NCBI GenBank assembly: GCA_024277725.1 | Contig: JAJRUP010000251.1 | Span: forward strand, 1 to 35,720 | Source of the DNA: a bacterium | Lineage (GTDB): Bacteria; CG2-30-53-67 | Length of the DNA stretch: 35,720 nt | Direction: 5' to 3' | Shown: one piece after another, positions 1 to 8,321 of the stretch | How positions within the stretch are numbered: the stretch's first letter is position 1 | How the letters are laid out: every line of letters begins with the position of its first letter | Program-made: the position numbers and the translations under genes | Notes under the pieces: model-generated | Databases searched by the model: none | Seen by the model: only the letters and a program-made list of their open reading frames with translations | Told to the model about the DNA's origin: nothing

Positions 1-432
1 AAGTCATCAACAGGCCGAGGGCGGGTAAGCCCCGGCCTGGGGTGGGGGTGGAACCATTTGAATTTACTTCAAATGGCGGGGGAGGATTCCCCTCCCCCGC
101 CTCGTAAAAAGGCGTTCTTCGACTTTTTACGAGGTCATCAGGTTAATGAAGATGAAGTTTGTATCGCCTTCCGGGATATCCATCCCCAGGCGCCGGAACA
201 TATCCTGGTGATTCCGAGGGAGCATGTGGCGTCGTTGAATGACATAGATTCGATGCCCGAGGGGATGCCGGGCACACTGCTCAAGGCCGTCCGCCGGATC
301 GCAAGACAGTTGTCTCTCGACCGGAGGGGGTACCGGGTGGTGGTCAATACCGGACCCGATGGGGGACAGACGGTATTTCATCTCCATTTCCACCTATTGG
401 GAGGGCGCCCCATGCACTGGCCGCCGGGTTGA
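1..432 (+). pseudogene. HIT-family (histidine triad) nucleotide-binding protein, 5' part disrupted
   Basis: From position 134 onward the frame encodes a typical HIT domain. It contains a region like 'NEDEVCIAFRDIHPQAPEH', then the IPREH segment, and the histidine triad HLHFHLLGG near the C-terminus (about 390-410). HIT proteins are small purine nucleotide hydrolases or transferases. The usual N-terminal segment with a CxFC motif is absent. In its place the sequence is a run of perfect hairpins (11-134) flanked by GTCATCA at 3-9 and 134-140. Removing one repeat plus the insert (131 bp) restores a frame reading S-H-Q-V-N-E-D-E, as expected after the 'GEIPS' region of the family. As it stands, the upstream frame runs into TAA at 26-28. 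A TTG at 58 could open the 124-residue downstream frame but would give a hairpin-encoded N-terminus. The true start lies left of the window. I see no ATG in the HIT frame between the insert and the conserved domain, so I regard it as a probable pseudogene. Confidence 0.7.
10..133. repeat. Hairpin-array insertion (MITE-like) within the HIT gene
   Basis: Four consecutive perfect or near-perfect inverted repeats are visible. They are 11-22/29-39 (CAGGCCG with GGGC inside), 54-62/68-76 (CCATTTGAA), 77-85/91-99 (CGGGGGAGG) and 100-111/123-134 (CCTCGTAAAAAG). The last three abut with no spacer. A G-rich spacer occupies about 39-51. The block is flanked by the direct repeat GTCATCA (3-9, 134-140), which looks like a 7-bp target duplication. 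It has no obvious terminal inverted repeats and no transposase. It could be a MITE or REP-like element, or a structured RNA element. Confidence 0.6.
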
Positions 433-937
433 TGCGGTCTGTTTTAGAACGATGTTATATTCCTGAATTATCAGATGCGGACATAATAATATATCCTAAT
501 ACCTTTATTAGAATAACAAATGTTCTGGTTATTCGATTTTCCTTGATTCCGCAGCATGATCGTTTTACTATACAGCACTCTTAGCAGCAATCCCGCTACG
601 GGTAAGCGGGAATTTCCAAGTCTATAACATTTTATTAAGTCGGTATAAGAACTATTAACTTTACTTATACGTCCCATGCAAACATAATCATATTCTAATT
701 TGTTTGTATCCCTATTCGGGTCTGAATTTATGGTCACCAGACTCTCCTCAAAGAAGGTTTCCACGCAACATTCCTTTTCAGGAATTGCATATATACATCC
801 TGTCGTTCTTGTTGTTGACTTAGATATCCACTATGTGAAGGGAGGTGAATAGGGGTTGGTAAGGTGGGTCTGTCTGTGCGGGGCGTTCCCCGTAAAGAGG
901 CCCGCAGGATTTAACTCTTTAATTGGAGGAATGAAAG
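433..937. other. AT-rich gene-free leader upstream of aprB
   Basis: This 505-base stretch is visibly richer in A+T than the rest of the window and has no convincing gene. It holds several small inverted repeats: CTAATA/TATTAG near 494-509, TCCCGCT/AGCGGGA at 591-597/605-611, GTATAAG/CTTATAC near 640-670, ATTCC/GGAAT near 770-785, and CGGGG/CCCCG near 879-892. A strong Shine-Dalgarno-like run (AAGGGAGGTGA, about 838-848) lies almost 90 bases ahead of aprB, with no good start codon at normal distance. The apr promoter is presumably here, but I could not find a clear -35/-10 pair; TTGACT at 815-820 lacks a well-spaced -10. Confidence 0.45.
591..611. terminator. Small stem-loop downstream of the HIT gene
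   Basis: A perfect 7-bp stem (TCCCGCT/AGCGGGA) with a 7-base loop lies about 160 bases after the HIT stop. There is no proper T-tract on either strand, so a terminator role is only a guess. Confidence 0.25.
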
Positions 938-1357
938 ATGCCAAGTTTTGTGATCGCTGAAAAATGCGACGGCTGTAAAGGGCAGGATAAAACGGCCTGC
1001 CAGTACATCTGTCCGAACGATCTGATGGTCCTCGACAGAGAAAAGATGAAGGCATTCAACCAGGAAGCGGAACAATGCTGGGAATGCTACAACTGCGTCA
1101 AGATCTGCCCCCAGCAGGCGATCGAGGTGCGCGGGTATGCCGACTATGTTCCTTTGGGCGGCAACGTGATCCCCATGCGTGGGACCGATTCCATCATGTG
1201 GACGGTTAAATTCCGGAACGGGAATCTGAAGCGTTTTAAATTCCCCATTCGGACCACGGCCGAGGGTTCCATTGATCCTTACGGCGGAATGCCGGAAGCG
1301 GATTACTCCAAGATCAAGGAGCCGGGTTTTTTCAATTACGATGCACGTAAGGAATAG
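938..1357 (+). CDS. aprB: Adenylylsulfate (APS) reductase, beta subunit
   Basis: AprB is the iron-sulfur subunit of dissimilatory APS reductase, a cytoplasmic AprAB enzyme that interconverts APS and sulfite plus AMP. The 139-residue protein has two [4Fe-4S] binding sets: Cys10, 13, 21, 25 (with the long gap typical of AprB) and Cys47, 50, 53, 57 in CWECYNCVKICP. Trp48 sits where the conserved tryptophan between cluster and FAD is expected in this family. The C-terminal tail, which wraps around AprA in known structures, is present (about residues 70-139). The ATG at 938 was chosen over the one at 931 because it is in frame with the ferredoxin and has GGAGG at 925-929. It ends in TAG 20 bases before aprA and is first in the apr-qmo-sat cluster. 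The length is slightly short but within the family range. Confidence 0.97.
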   Translation: MPSFVIAEKCDGCKGQDKTACQYICPNDLMVLDREKMKAFNQEAEQCWECYNCVKICPQQAIEVRGYADYVPLGGNVIPMRGTDSIMWTVKFRNGNLKRFKFPIRTTAEGSIDPYGGMPEADYSKIKEPGFFNYDARKE

Positions 1358-1377
1358 GACATAGGAGGAGAGTAAAC

Positions 1378-3384
1378 ATGGAAAAAGAGACCAACACTTT
1401 TGCACACTGCGAGAAGCCGGAAGTCGTTGAAGTGGAGACCGATCTCCTCTTCATCGGCGGAGGAATGGCGGCCTGCGGTGCGGCTTATGAATCCAGCCGT
1501 TGGGGAACCCCGAAAGGTCTGAAGATCACCATGATCGACAAGGCGGCCGCAGAGCGGAGTGGTTCCGTGGCGATGGGGCTTTCCGCCATCAACACCTACA
1601 TGGGTGAGAACCAGGTGGCGGATTATGTCCGGTATGTCCGGGCCGACCTGATGGGGATCATCCGGGAAGACCTTGTCTTCGACCTCGGACGGCATGTGGA
1701 TGACTCCGTCATGCTCTTTGAGGAATGGGGTCTCCCGATCTGGAAGAAGGGAGATGACGGTTTCTCTCTCGACGGACATCAGTCCAGGGCCGCCGGAAAG
1801 GCAACGCTCCGGGATGGCGGGACGCCGGTCCGTTCCGGAAAGTGGCAGATCATGATCAACGGCGAATCTTACAAGCCGATTGTTGCCGAGGCCGCCAAGA
1901 TGGCCCTGGAGATCAACCGTGAGGCCACCGGGGTAGAGCAGAACCTCTATGAGCGTGTGTTCATCACCCGGATGCTTCTGGATGCAAACAAGCCGAACAC
2001 CATTGCCGGTGCCGTCGGTTTCAGTGTCCGGGAGAACAAGGCCTACATCTTTAAGGCGAAAGCCATTCTCTGTGTTCCCGGCGGTGCTGTGAACGTCTAT
2101 CGTCCGCGGTCCATCGGTGAGGGGATGGGGCGGACCTGGTTCTCCGTCTGGAATGCCGGTTCGGGTTATGCCATGGGCGCCCAGGTCGGTGCGGAAATGA
2201 CGCTGATGGAAAACCGCTTCGTCCCGGCCCGCTTCAAGGATGGCTATGGGCCGGTCGGCGCCTGGTTCCTCTTCTTCAAGGCCAAGGCGACCAATTCCCT
2301 CGGTGAAGACTACTGTGCCAACGAAGAAAATATTGCCGCAGCGAAAAAGAAATATGGCAAGTATGTCGACGTGATGGGAACCACCATCCGGAACCACCTG
2401 ATGATGGAAGACATGAAGCAGGGCAAGGGTCCCATGATTATGCGGACCCATGAGGCCATGGCCGCCATGGCCCAGGGCTTCAACGAGAAACTCGGCGAGA
2501 AGGAAGGGAAGAAGAAGATGAAGCACCTTGAGGCCGAGGCTTGGGAAGATTTCCTCGATATGACCATTGGTCAGGTCGGGATGTGGGCTGCCTGTAACAT
2601 CGAGCCCGACAAGGTTCCCTCCGAAATCATTCCCTCCGAGCCTTATCTCCTCGGTTCTCATGCCGGTTGTGCCGGTTTCTGGACCAGCGGCCCCGGAGAC
2701 ATTGACGGCGCTCCTGCCGAGTGGTCCTGGGGATACAACCGGATGAGCACGGTGAACGGGCTTTTCATGGCCGGCGACACCTGTGGTGCTTCCGGGCATA
2801 AATTCTCCTCCGGTTCCCATGCGGAAGGCCGAATTGCCGGGAAGGCCATGGTCGCCTACATTCTCGACAATGCGGATTTCCAGCCCTCCTTCAAGGAGAA
2901 CGTGGACGATCTCGTTGCAGAGATCTATCTGCCGCGGGAGATCTACGAAAAGTACAAAGACTACTCTACGAGCGGCGACGTCAATCCGAATTTCATCAAA
3001 CCGGATATGTACCAGAAGCGTCTGATGAAGATCATGGATGAGTACGTGGCCGGTGTAGGCACCATGTTCACCACCAGCAAGACCCTCATTGAAGAAGGCC
3101 TGAAGAAACTTGACCTTCTCCGGGAAGATGCGAGCCGTCTGGCCGCCTCCGACCTTCATGAGCTCCTTCGCTGCTGGGAAAACTACCATCGGCTGATGAC
3201 GGCCGAGGCCCATGCACGGCACATCCTCTTCCGTGAGGAAACGCGGTATCCGGGCTATTACTACCGGGCCGACCATGACTACATCGATGATGAGAACTGG
3301 AAGTGTTTCACCAACTCCCGTCGGGATCCTGAAACGGGTGAATGGGAACACAAGAAGGTTCCCTACGTCCAGCTTTTCGATTAG
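1378..3384 (+). CDS. aprA: Adenylylsulfate (APS) reductase, alpha subunit
   Basis: AprA is the FAD-containing catalytic subunit, in which sulfite attacks FAD N5 or APS is cleaved. The 668-residue protein matches the family length (about 640-690). It begins with a dinucleotide-binding fold, FIGGGMAACGAA at residues 25-36. AprA signatures follow: RSGSVAMGLSAINTYMG, RPRSIGEGMGRTWFS, a long MENRFVPARFKDGYGPVGAW stretch and HAGCAGFWTSGPGDIDG near residue 430. The C-terminus ends KKVPYVQLFD, as in sulfate reducers. The start is supported by TAGGAGGAGA about 7 bases upstream. It is 20 bases downstream of aprB and surely co-transcribed with it. A 200-base gap containing a strong stem-loop separates it from qmoA, which may set different expression levels for aprBA and qmo. 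Confidence 0.98.
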   Translation: MEKETNTFAHCEKPEVVEVETDLLFIGGGMAACGAAYESSRWGTPKGLKITMIDKAAAERSGSVAMGLSAINTYMGENQVADYVRYVRADLMGIIREDLVFDLGRHVDDSVMLFEEWGLPIWKKGDDGFSLDGHQSRAAGKATLRDGGTPVRSGKWQIMINGESYKPIVAEAAKMALEINREATGVEQNLYERVFITRMLLDANKPNTIAGAVGFSVRENKAYIFKAKAILCVPGGAVNVYRPRSIGEGMGRTWFSVWNAGSGYAMGAQVGAEMTLMENRFVPARFKDGYGPVGAWFLFFKAKATNSLGEDYCANEENIAAAKKKYGKYVDVMGTTIRNHLMMEDMKQGKGPMIMRTHEAMAAMAQGFNEKLGEKEGKKKMKHLEAEAWEDFLDMTIGQVGMWAACNIEPDKVPSEIIPSEPYLLGSHAGCAGFWTSGPGDIDGAPAEWSWGYNRMSTVNGLFMAGDTCGASGHKFSSGSHAEGRIAGKAMVAYILDNADFQPSFKENVDDLVAEIYLPREIYEKYKDYSTSGDVNPNFIKPDMYQKRLMKIMDEYVAGVGTMFTTSKTLIEEGLKKLDLLREDASRLAASDLHELLRCWENYHRLMTAEAHARHILFREETRYPGYYYRADHDYIDDENWKCFTNSRRDPETGEWEHKKVPYVQLFD

Positions 3385-3393
3385 TCCCCAATT

Positions 3394-3420
3394 CTCCGGG
3401 CGCAGTTTCTGCGCCCGGAG
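3394..3420 (+). terminator. Perfect 12-bp stem-loop after aprA (attenuator or mRNA-processing hairpin)
   Basis: CTCCGGGCGCAG at 3394-3405 pairs with CTGCGCCCGGAG at 3409-3420 across a TTT loop, nine bases after the aprA stop. No T-tract follows, so it is more likely a 3'-end stabiliser or partial terminator between aprBA and qmoABC than a full terminator. Confidence 0.6.
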
Positions 3421-3421
3421 G

Positions 3422-3482
3422 GTTATGAAAATCATTCGTTCTACTCCCATCGGAACCTCATCAAAGGGATGGTTTTCATAAC
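3422..3482. repeat. Long-range inverted repeat in the aprA-qmoA gap
   Basis: GTTATGAAAA at 3422-3431 is exactly complementary to TTTTCATAAC at 3473-3482, enclosing 41 bases. It directly follows the aprA stem-loop. It may form an alternative RNA structure or mark a small repeat; its function is unknown. Confidence 0.4.
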
Positions 3483-3583
3483 TCGTTCGATGCTCCTGAT
3501 TTACCTCCGGGTTCATGATTGCAGTAGCGGTTTTCCGCCCGGATGTGTCGAGGGGCTTGTGACGTTTATACGGAGGCAATGAC

Positions 3584-4840
3584 ATGTCAGAGCAAGGAAA
3601 AACCATTCTGGTTGTGGGGGGCGGTATCAGCGTAATGACAACGGCCATTGAGGCGGCGGAAGCCGGGTACAAGGCCGTGATCATCGAGCGGAACAGTTAC
3701 CTGGGCGGGCGCGTAGCCCAGATGAACAAATATTTCCCGAAACTCTGCCCACCTTACTGCGGTATGGAGATCAATTTTAGCAGGATGCGCTCCAATCCCA
3801 ACGTTCGAAGCTATACCCTGGCCCGGTTGGAGAGCTTAAACAAGGAGGACGGCACCTACAAGGCAGCGGTCAAGGTCGAGCCGAGATTCGTCAATTCCAA
3901 GTGTACGGCTTGCGGGGAGTGCGAAAAGGTCTGCCCCGTGGATCGCCCCAACGACTTCAATTACGGCATGGATACGACCAAGGCCATCTATCTGCCCCAC
4001 GAGATGGCCTTCCCGGTGCGCTACGCCGTCGACGGCGCGGCCTGCAAGGGGGCGAGCTGCGGTAAATGCGTCGAAGCCTGCAAATACGATGCCATTGAGC
4101 TGGAGATGCAGGCGGAGACCGTGGAGATTGAAGCTGATGCTGTTGTCATGGCGACCGGCTGGAACCCTTATGACCCCAACAAAATCGACAACCTCGCTTT
4201 CGGGAAGTCACCGAACATCATCAACAATGTCATGATGGAACGTCTGGCTGCCGTGAACGGACCGACGGGCGGAAAGATTCAACGCCCTTCCGATGGGAAA
4301 GAACCGGCCTCGGTGGCTTTTGTCCAGTGTGCCGGATCGCGGGACGAGAACCACATGCAGCACTGTTCCGCCATCTGCTGTCTGGCGACCTTCAAACAGA
4401 TTGCCTACCTCCACGAACAGAACCCGGAGATTCAGGCCTACATGTTTTACATCGATCTTCGTGCCCAGGGGAAATACGAGGCCTTTGTGCAGGATGTCTC
4501 CGCCCAGGAAAACACGACCCTGATCAAGGGAAAGGTGGCGGAGATTGCGGAAGACGGAGCGACGGGTGGGTTCATCGTGACCGCGGAGAATGCCGTAACA
4601 GGCGAAAAGGTTCACCAGGCGGTCGATATGGTGGTCCTGGCGACGGGGATGGATCCGGCCTCCAATGAAATGCGGGCTCCCGTGTCCCTCGATTATGAAA
4701 TGAGCGGTTTCATGGTTCCGTCGTCCGATCCGGGAATCATTGCGACCGGTGTCGCAAAAAAGCCGAGCGATGTGGCTTCCTGTACTCAGGATGCTACTGC
4801 CGCTACCCTGAAAGCGATTCAAAGCATTGTAAGGAGGTAA
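3584..4840 (+). CDS. qmoA: Quinone-interacting membrane-bound oxidoreductase, subunit QmoA
   Basis: QmoA is a soluble HdrA-like flavoprotein of the Qmo complex, which links the menaquinone pool to APS reductase. The 418-residue protein starts with an FAD-binding fold (VVGGGISV at residues 10-17, then YLGGRVAQMNKYFPKLCPPYC). Two Cys sets follow, Cys107/110/113/117 (CTACGECEKVCP) and Cys154/159/162/166, suitable for [4Fe-4S] clusters. An FAD-family motif (FVQCAGSRDENH) lies near residue 247 and a final ATG motif (VVLATGMDP) near residue 350. The ATG at 3584 follows CGGAGGCA. Its last codons (GTA AGG AGG TAA) carry the Shine-Dalgarno of qmoB, so the two genes are translationally coupled. The adjacent aprBA genes fit the known physical and functional link between Qmo and AprAB. 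Confidence 0.95.
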   Translation: MSEQGKTILVVGGGISVMTTAIEAAEAGYKAVIIERNSYLGGRVAQMNKYFPKLCPPYCGMEINFSRMRSNPNVRSYTLARLESLNKEDGTYKAAVKVEPRFVNSKCTACGECEKVCPVDRPNDFNYGMDTTKAIYLPHEMAFPVRYAVDGAACKGASCGKCVEACKYDAIELEMQAETVEIEADAVVMATGWNPYDPNKIDNLAFGKSPNIINNVMMERLAAVNGPTGGKIQRPSDGKEPASVAFVQCAGSRDENHMQHCSAICCLATFKQIAYLHEQNPEIQAYMFYIDLRAQGKYEAFVQDVSAQENTTLIKGKVAEIAEDGATGGFIVTAENAVTGEKVHQAVDMVVLATGMDPASNEMRAPVSLDYEMSGFMVPSSDPGIIATGVAKKPSDVASCTQDATAATLKAIQSIVRR

Positions 4841-4844
4841 GTCG

Positions 4845-7097
4845 ATGGAGAAAAAGTTAGGGGTTTACATCTGTACCGGCTGTTCGATCGGCGATTCCCT
4901 GGACGTGGAAGCGTTGAACAAGGTGGCCGGCAATGAATACAGCGCGCCGGTTTGCAAGAACCACGGGGCCTTCTGCAGCGACGAAGGGGTGCAGATGATT
5001 AAGGACGATATCGCCGACGGTGGGATCAATACCATCGTTGTTGCGGCCTGTTCCCCCCGCGTGATGTACGACACCTTCGATTTCGGCGAAGAGAGGATTA
5101 CGGAACGGGTGAATCTCCGGGAACATGTGGTTTGGTGCCAGCCTCCCAACGACGAGGATACCCAGATGATGGCCGAAGACTACCTCCGGATGGGGATCGT
5201 CAAGGCCCAGAAGCGGGAACTTCCGGAAGCCCATATCGAAGAGATCGACCGGACGATTCTTGTTGTCGGCGGCGGGATCACCGGCATGAAAGCGGCCCTG
5301 GATGCCTCCTGGGCAAACCACAAGGTGGTCCTCGTGGAGAAGTCCGGACAGCTTGGCGGTTTCGCCCGGAAGATGTACAAGCAGTATCCCAAGTCAGCCT
5401 CCTTTGATACCCTTCAGGATCCGGAATATGCCTCCCTCGTCCAGCAGGTCGAGGCCGATGACAATATCGAAGTGATCCTCTCTGCGACGATGGAGAGTAT
5501 CACCGGTCAGCCGGGGCTCTACACGGCGAAGATCGCGAAAGAGGGCGGTACGACGGAGGAACGGAAGATCGGGACGATCATCCAGGCGGCCGGGTGGCAA
5601 CCCTACGAGGCGGAGAAGCTGGGGCATCTCGGATACGGCACCAGTCCCAATGTGATTACCAATGTCAAGATGGAAGAGATTGCCTCCTCCAACAATGGAA
5701 CGATCAAACGTCCTTCCGACGGCAAGGTTGCGAAGAACGTCGTCTTCATCCAGTGTGCCGGATCCCGTGACCCGGAACACCTTCCCTACTGCTCATCGGT
5801 CTGCTGCATGGTTTCACTGAAGCAGGCGGAGTATGTGCGAAAAAGTGATCCCGATGCCACAGCGACCATCCTCTACAAGGATATGCGGACGCCGGGGCAG
5901 TACGAGCATTATTACAAAAAGGCCCAGGCCGATGAAGGGATCTTCCTGACCAAGGGAGAGATTCTTTCCGTAACCGGCGGCACCGACGGCAATGTGATCG
6001 TCGAGGTCGACAATACCCTTCTGGGTGAGAAGGTGAAGATCGAGGCCGATCTTCTGGTTCTGGCGACGGGGATGAAACCGGCCACTGCCCTGACCATGGA
6101 TGAAGATGAACTGGAAAAGGCCATCGAAGAGGGGAAGGCCGCCCAGGAGGCGGGGACACTCGACAAACCCTTCCGCGAAGAGGATGTGGGCAAGCCCCCG
6201 ATCCTGAGCCTCGATTATCGGCGGGGCGGAGAACTTCCGCACCTGAAATACGGTTTTCCCGATTCTCACTATATCTGCTTTCCCTATGAGACCCAACGAA
6301 CCGGCATCTATGCTGCCGGCGCGGTCCGGGCACCGCTGGATACCGCAATGAGCCGGACCGATGCCGCCGGTGCCGTCCTGAAAGCGATTCAATGTCTGGA
6401 ATTGACCTCCCAGGGAAAAGCCGTTCACCCGAGGGCCGGTGACCAGACCTTCCCGGAATTCTTCCTCAACCGATGCACACAGTGCAAGCGGTGTACCGAA
6501 GAGTGCCCCTTCGGCACTCTCGATGAGGATGAAAAGGGGACACCCAAGCCGAACCCCTACCGTTGCCGGCGGTGCGGAGTCTGTATGGGGGCCTGTCCGG
6601 AACGGATCATCTCCTTCAAGGACTACAGTGTGGACCTGATTGCATCGGTGCTCAGGGCGATCGAGGTCCCGGAAGAAGAGGATGAAAAACCGAGAGTCCT
6701 CTGTTTTGTCTGCGAGAACGATGCCTATCCGGCCATCGACATGGCGGGACTCAAGCGGCTGCAGTACAATCCGGCCGTTCGTTTCATCCCCTTGCGTTGT
6801 CTCGGCAGTACGAACCTCGTCTGGATTGCCGATTCCCTTTCCAGCGGAATGGACGGCATCATCCTGATCGGATGTAAGCACGGCGACGATTATCAGTGCC
6901 ACTTCATCAAGGGGAGTGAGCTGGCCAACTATCGGCTGGGCAAGGTCCAGGAGACTCTGGAACGTTTGCAGCTCGAATCAGATCGGATCCAGATTCACCA
7001 GCTCTCCATCAATGAATACGAGAAAGTGCCGGAGATTGTGGACCAAATGATGGAGATCATCGACGATGTTGGCCAGAATCCGTTCAAGGGATTCTAA
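4845..7097 (+). CDS. qmoB: Quinone-interacting membrane-bound oxidoreductase, subunit QmoB (HdrA-MvhD-like)
   Basis: QmoB is the large HdrA-like flavoprotein of the Qmo complex. The 750-residue protein has the HdrA N-terminal cysteine region (Cys10, 13, 37, 44, 69), an FAD fold (VVGGGITGM at 140-148), and the FIQCAGSRDPEH motif near residue 303. Two [4Fe-4S] ferredoxin motifs lie at about residues 543-585 (CTQCKRCTEECP and CRRCGVCMGACP). A C-terminal MvhD/FlpD-like domain spans about 610-750, starting VLCFVCENDAYPA and including LRCLGS and GCKHGDDYQCHF. That C-terminal fusion is the diagnostic difference from QmoA. In other systems MvhD passes electrons to HdrA, which suggests extra electron input or confurcation. 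It starts four bases after the qmoA stop and ends 33 bases before qmoC. Confidence 0.95.
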   Translation: MEKKLGVYICTGCSIGDSLDVEALNKVAGNEYSAPVCKNHGAFCSDEGVQMIKDDIADGGINTIVVAACSPRVMYDTFDFGEERITERVNLREHVVWCQPPNDEDTQMMAEDYLRMGIVKAQKRELPEAHIEEIDRTILVVGGGITGMKAALDASWANHKVVLVEKSGQLGGFARKMYKQYPKSASFDTLQDPEYASLVQQVEADDNIEVILSATMESITGQPGLYTAKIAKEGGTTEERKIGTIIQAAGWQPYEAEKLGHLGYGTSPNVITNVKMEEIASSNNGTIKRPSDGKVAKNVVFIQCAGSRDPEHLPYCSSVCCMVSLKQAEYVRKSDPDATATILYKDMRTPGQYEHYYKKAQADEGIFLTKGEILSVTGGTDGNVIVEVDNTLLGEKVKIEADLLVLATGMKPATALTMDEDELEKAIEEGKAAQEAGTLDKPFREEDVGKPPILSLDYRRGGELPHLKYGFPDSHYICFPYETQRTGIYAAGAVRAPLDTAMSRTDAAGAVLKAIQCLELTSQGKAVHPRAGDQTFPEFFLNRCTQCKRCTEECPFGTLDEDEKGTPKPNPYRCRRCGVCMGACPERIISFKDYSVDLIASVLRAIEVPEEEDEKPRVLCFVCENDAYPAIDMAGLKRLQYNPAVRFIPLRCLGSTNLVWIADSLSSGMDGIILIGCKHGDDYQCHFIKGSELANYRLGKVQETLERLQLESDRIQIHQLSINEYEKVPEIVDQMMEIIDDVGQNPFKGF

Positions 7098-7130
7098 GGG
7101 ACGAACCCACTTGCAGGAGGAAGAAAGAGA

Positions 7131-8276
7131 ATGGCCGATACAGTTATGGTAAAGCCGGACCTGAGTTTTATCCGGGAGTTGAAAGAAACCGGTGGCGATA
7201 CCTTGAAGCAGTGTTACCAGTGTGCAACCTGCTCGGTGATCTGTCCGCAATCACCGGACGACAAGCCCTTTCCCAGAAAAGAGATGATCTGGGCCGGGTG
7301 GGGACTGAAAGAGAAACTCGTCTCCGATCCGGATATCTGGCTCTGCCATCATTGCGGGGATTGCACCAGTTACTGTCCCCGCGGAGCCAAACCGGGCGAA
7401 GTGCTGGGAGCGGTGCGCAAGCAGGCCATCCAGCATTATGCGCCGGTGAAATTTTTTGCCAAGGCGGTGAACGACAAAAGCCAGCTCCTGAAAATTCTTG
7501 CCATTCCGGCAGTTATTCTCTTTCTTGCCGCGCTGGCAACACCCGGTTTGAACAAAGCCCTTCCGCCGTCGCTGATGCACGAAGGGGCCTTCGGGAATTT
7601 TATTAATACCTGGTTGGTCGATGCGATCTTTACCTCGGCGGCCCTCTTCGCACTCTGGTCCGCTTTCAAAGGAATCACCAACATGTGGGCCGACATGAAA
7701 GCACATTCCCCGCAACAGCCTGCGGGCAGTCTGATGCAAGGCCTGACGGCGGTGGTTAAAGAGGTCCTGGGGCATTCCAAGTTCAAAGAGTGTGATGTCA
7801 ACAAAGAGCGTGCTACGGCGCATCAGCTGACCCTTTATGCCTTCATCGGTCTGGCCGTGACGACGACCCTCGGGTTCATCATCATGTACTTTTCCGGAGA
7901 GGAGAGTATCTTCGGGAAGATGCTTTTTCTGGCGATGAAATTCATTGGAAATGCCAGTGCCGTTGCTCTCATCGTGGGTGCCGGTTTGCTCTATCTGAAC
8001 CGGAAGGCCAAGGATGAAAAATCCGGTTTGGGGACCTATTTTGACTGGGGGTTTCTGACGGTCGTCCTTCTCGTGGGGGTCAGCGGTTTTCTGGCACAGA
8101 TCTTCCGGTATATGGGTGCCGATAACCATGATCCGAATTTCCTGGCGAAACTGATCTATTTTATCCATCTGGTCTGTGTTTTTTATCTCTTTGCCTATGC
8201 GCCCTATTCGAAGTTTGCTCACCTTTTCTATCGGACTACGGCGCTGGTCTATGCGCGCATGAGCAACCGACAATAA
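7131..8276 (+). CDS. qmoC: Quinone-interacting membrane-bound oxidoreductase, subunit QmoC (HdrC-HdrE-like)
   Basis: QmoC is the membrane anchor of Qmo: an HdrC-like iron-sulfur domain fused to a cytochrome b of the HdrE/NarI type that exchanges electrons with menaquinone. In the 381-residue protein, Cys28/31/34/38 (CYQCATCSVICP) and Cys72/75/78/82 (CHHCGDCTSYCP) form two [4Fe-4S] sites. About five or six hydrophobic segments follow (roughly 118-137, 163-180, 232-254, 264-288, 305-325, 341-360). His231, His346 and His364 near membrane segments are candidate haem b ligands. The ATG at 7131 is preceded by GCAGGAGGAAG. It stands between qmoB and sat, and sat begins 46 bases downstream. Confidence 0.95.
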   Translation: MADTVMVKPDLSFIRELKETGGDTLKQCYQCATCSVICPQSPDDKPFPRKEMIWAGWGLKEKLVSDPDIWLCHHCGDCTSYCPRGAKPGEVLGAVRKQAIQHYAPVKFFAKAVNDKSQLLKILAIPAVILFLAALATPGLNKALPPSLMHEGAFGNFINTWLVDAIFTSAALFALWSAFKGITNMWADMKAHSPQQPAGSLMQGLTAVVKEVLGHSKFKECDVNKERATAHQLTLYAFIGLAVTTTLGFIIMYFSGEESIFGKMLFLAMKFIGNASAVALIVGAGLLYLNRKAKDEKSGLGTYFDWGFLTVVLLVGVSGFLAQIFRYMGADNHDPNFLAKLIYFIHLVCVFYLFAYAPYSKFAHLFYRTTALVYARMSNRQ

Positions 8277-8321
8277 GAAAATCTATTCTTGCAGATCAAC
8301 ATTTATTACAAGGAGGAAAAG

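Noticed and set aside
471-764. Open frame of 97 codons on the minus strand in the AT-rich leader
   Set aside because: No ribosome site, no recognisable domain, and AT-rich composition by itself makes the frame uninformative.
815-837. TTGACT...TATGTG as the apr promoter
   Set aside because: The spacing is only 11 bases, too short for a sigma-70 promoter.
1336-3684. 782-codon antisense frame over aprA
   Set aside because: It is the mirror of a strongly biased coding gene; the sense strand encodes an unmistakable AprA.
8289-8321. TTG start giving Sat 11 extra residues
   Set aside because: The ATG at 8322 has a perfect AAGGAGG at normal distance and matches the family start.
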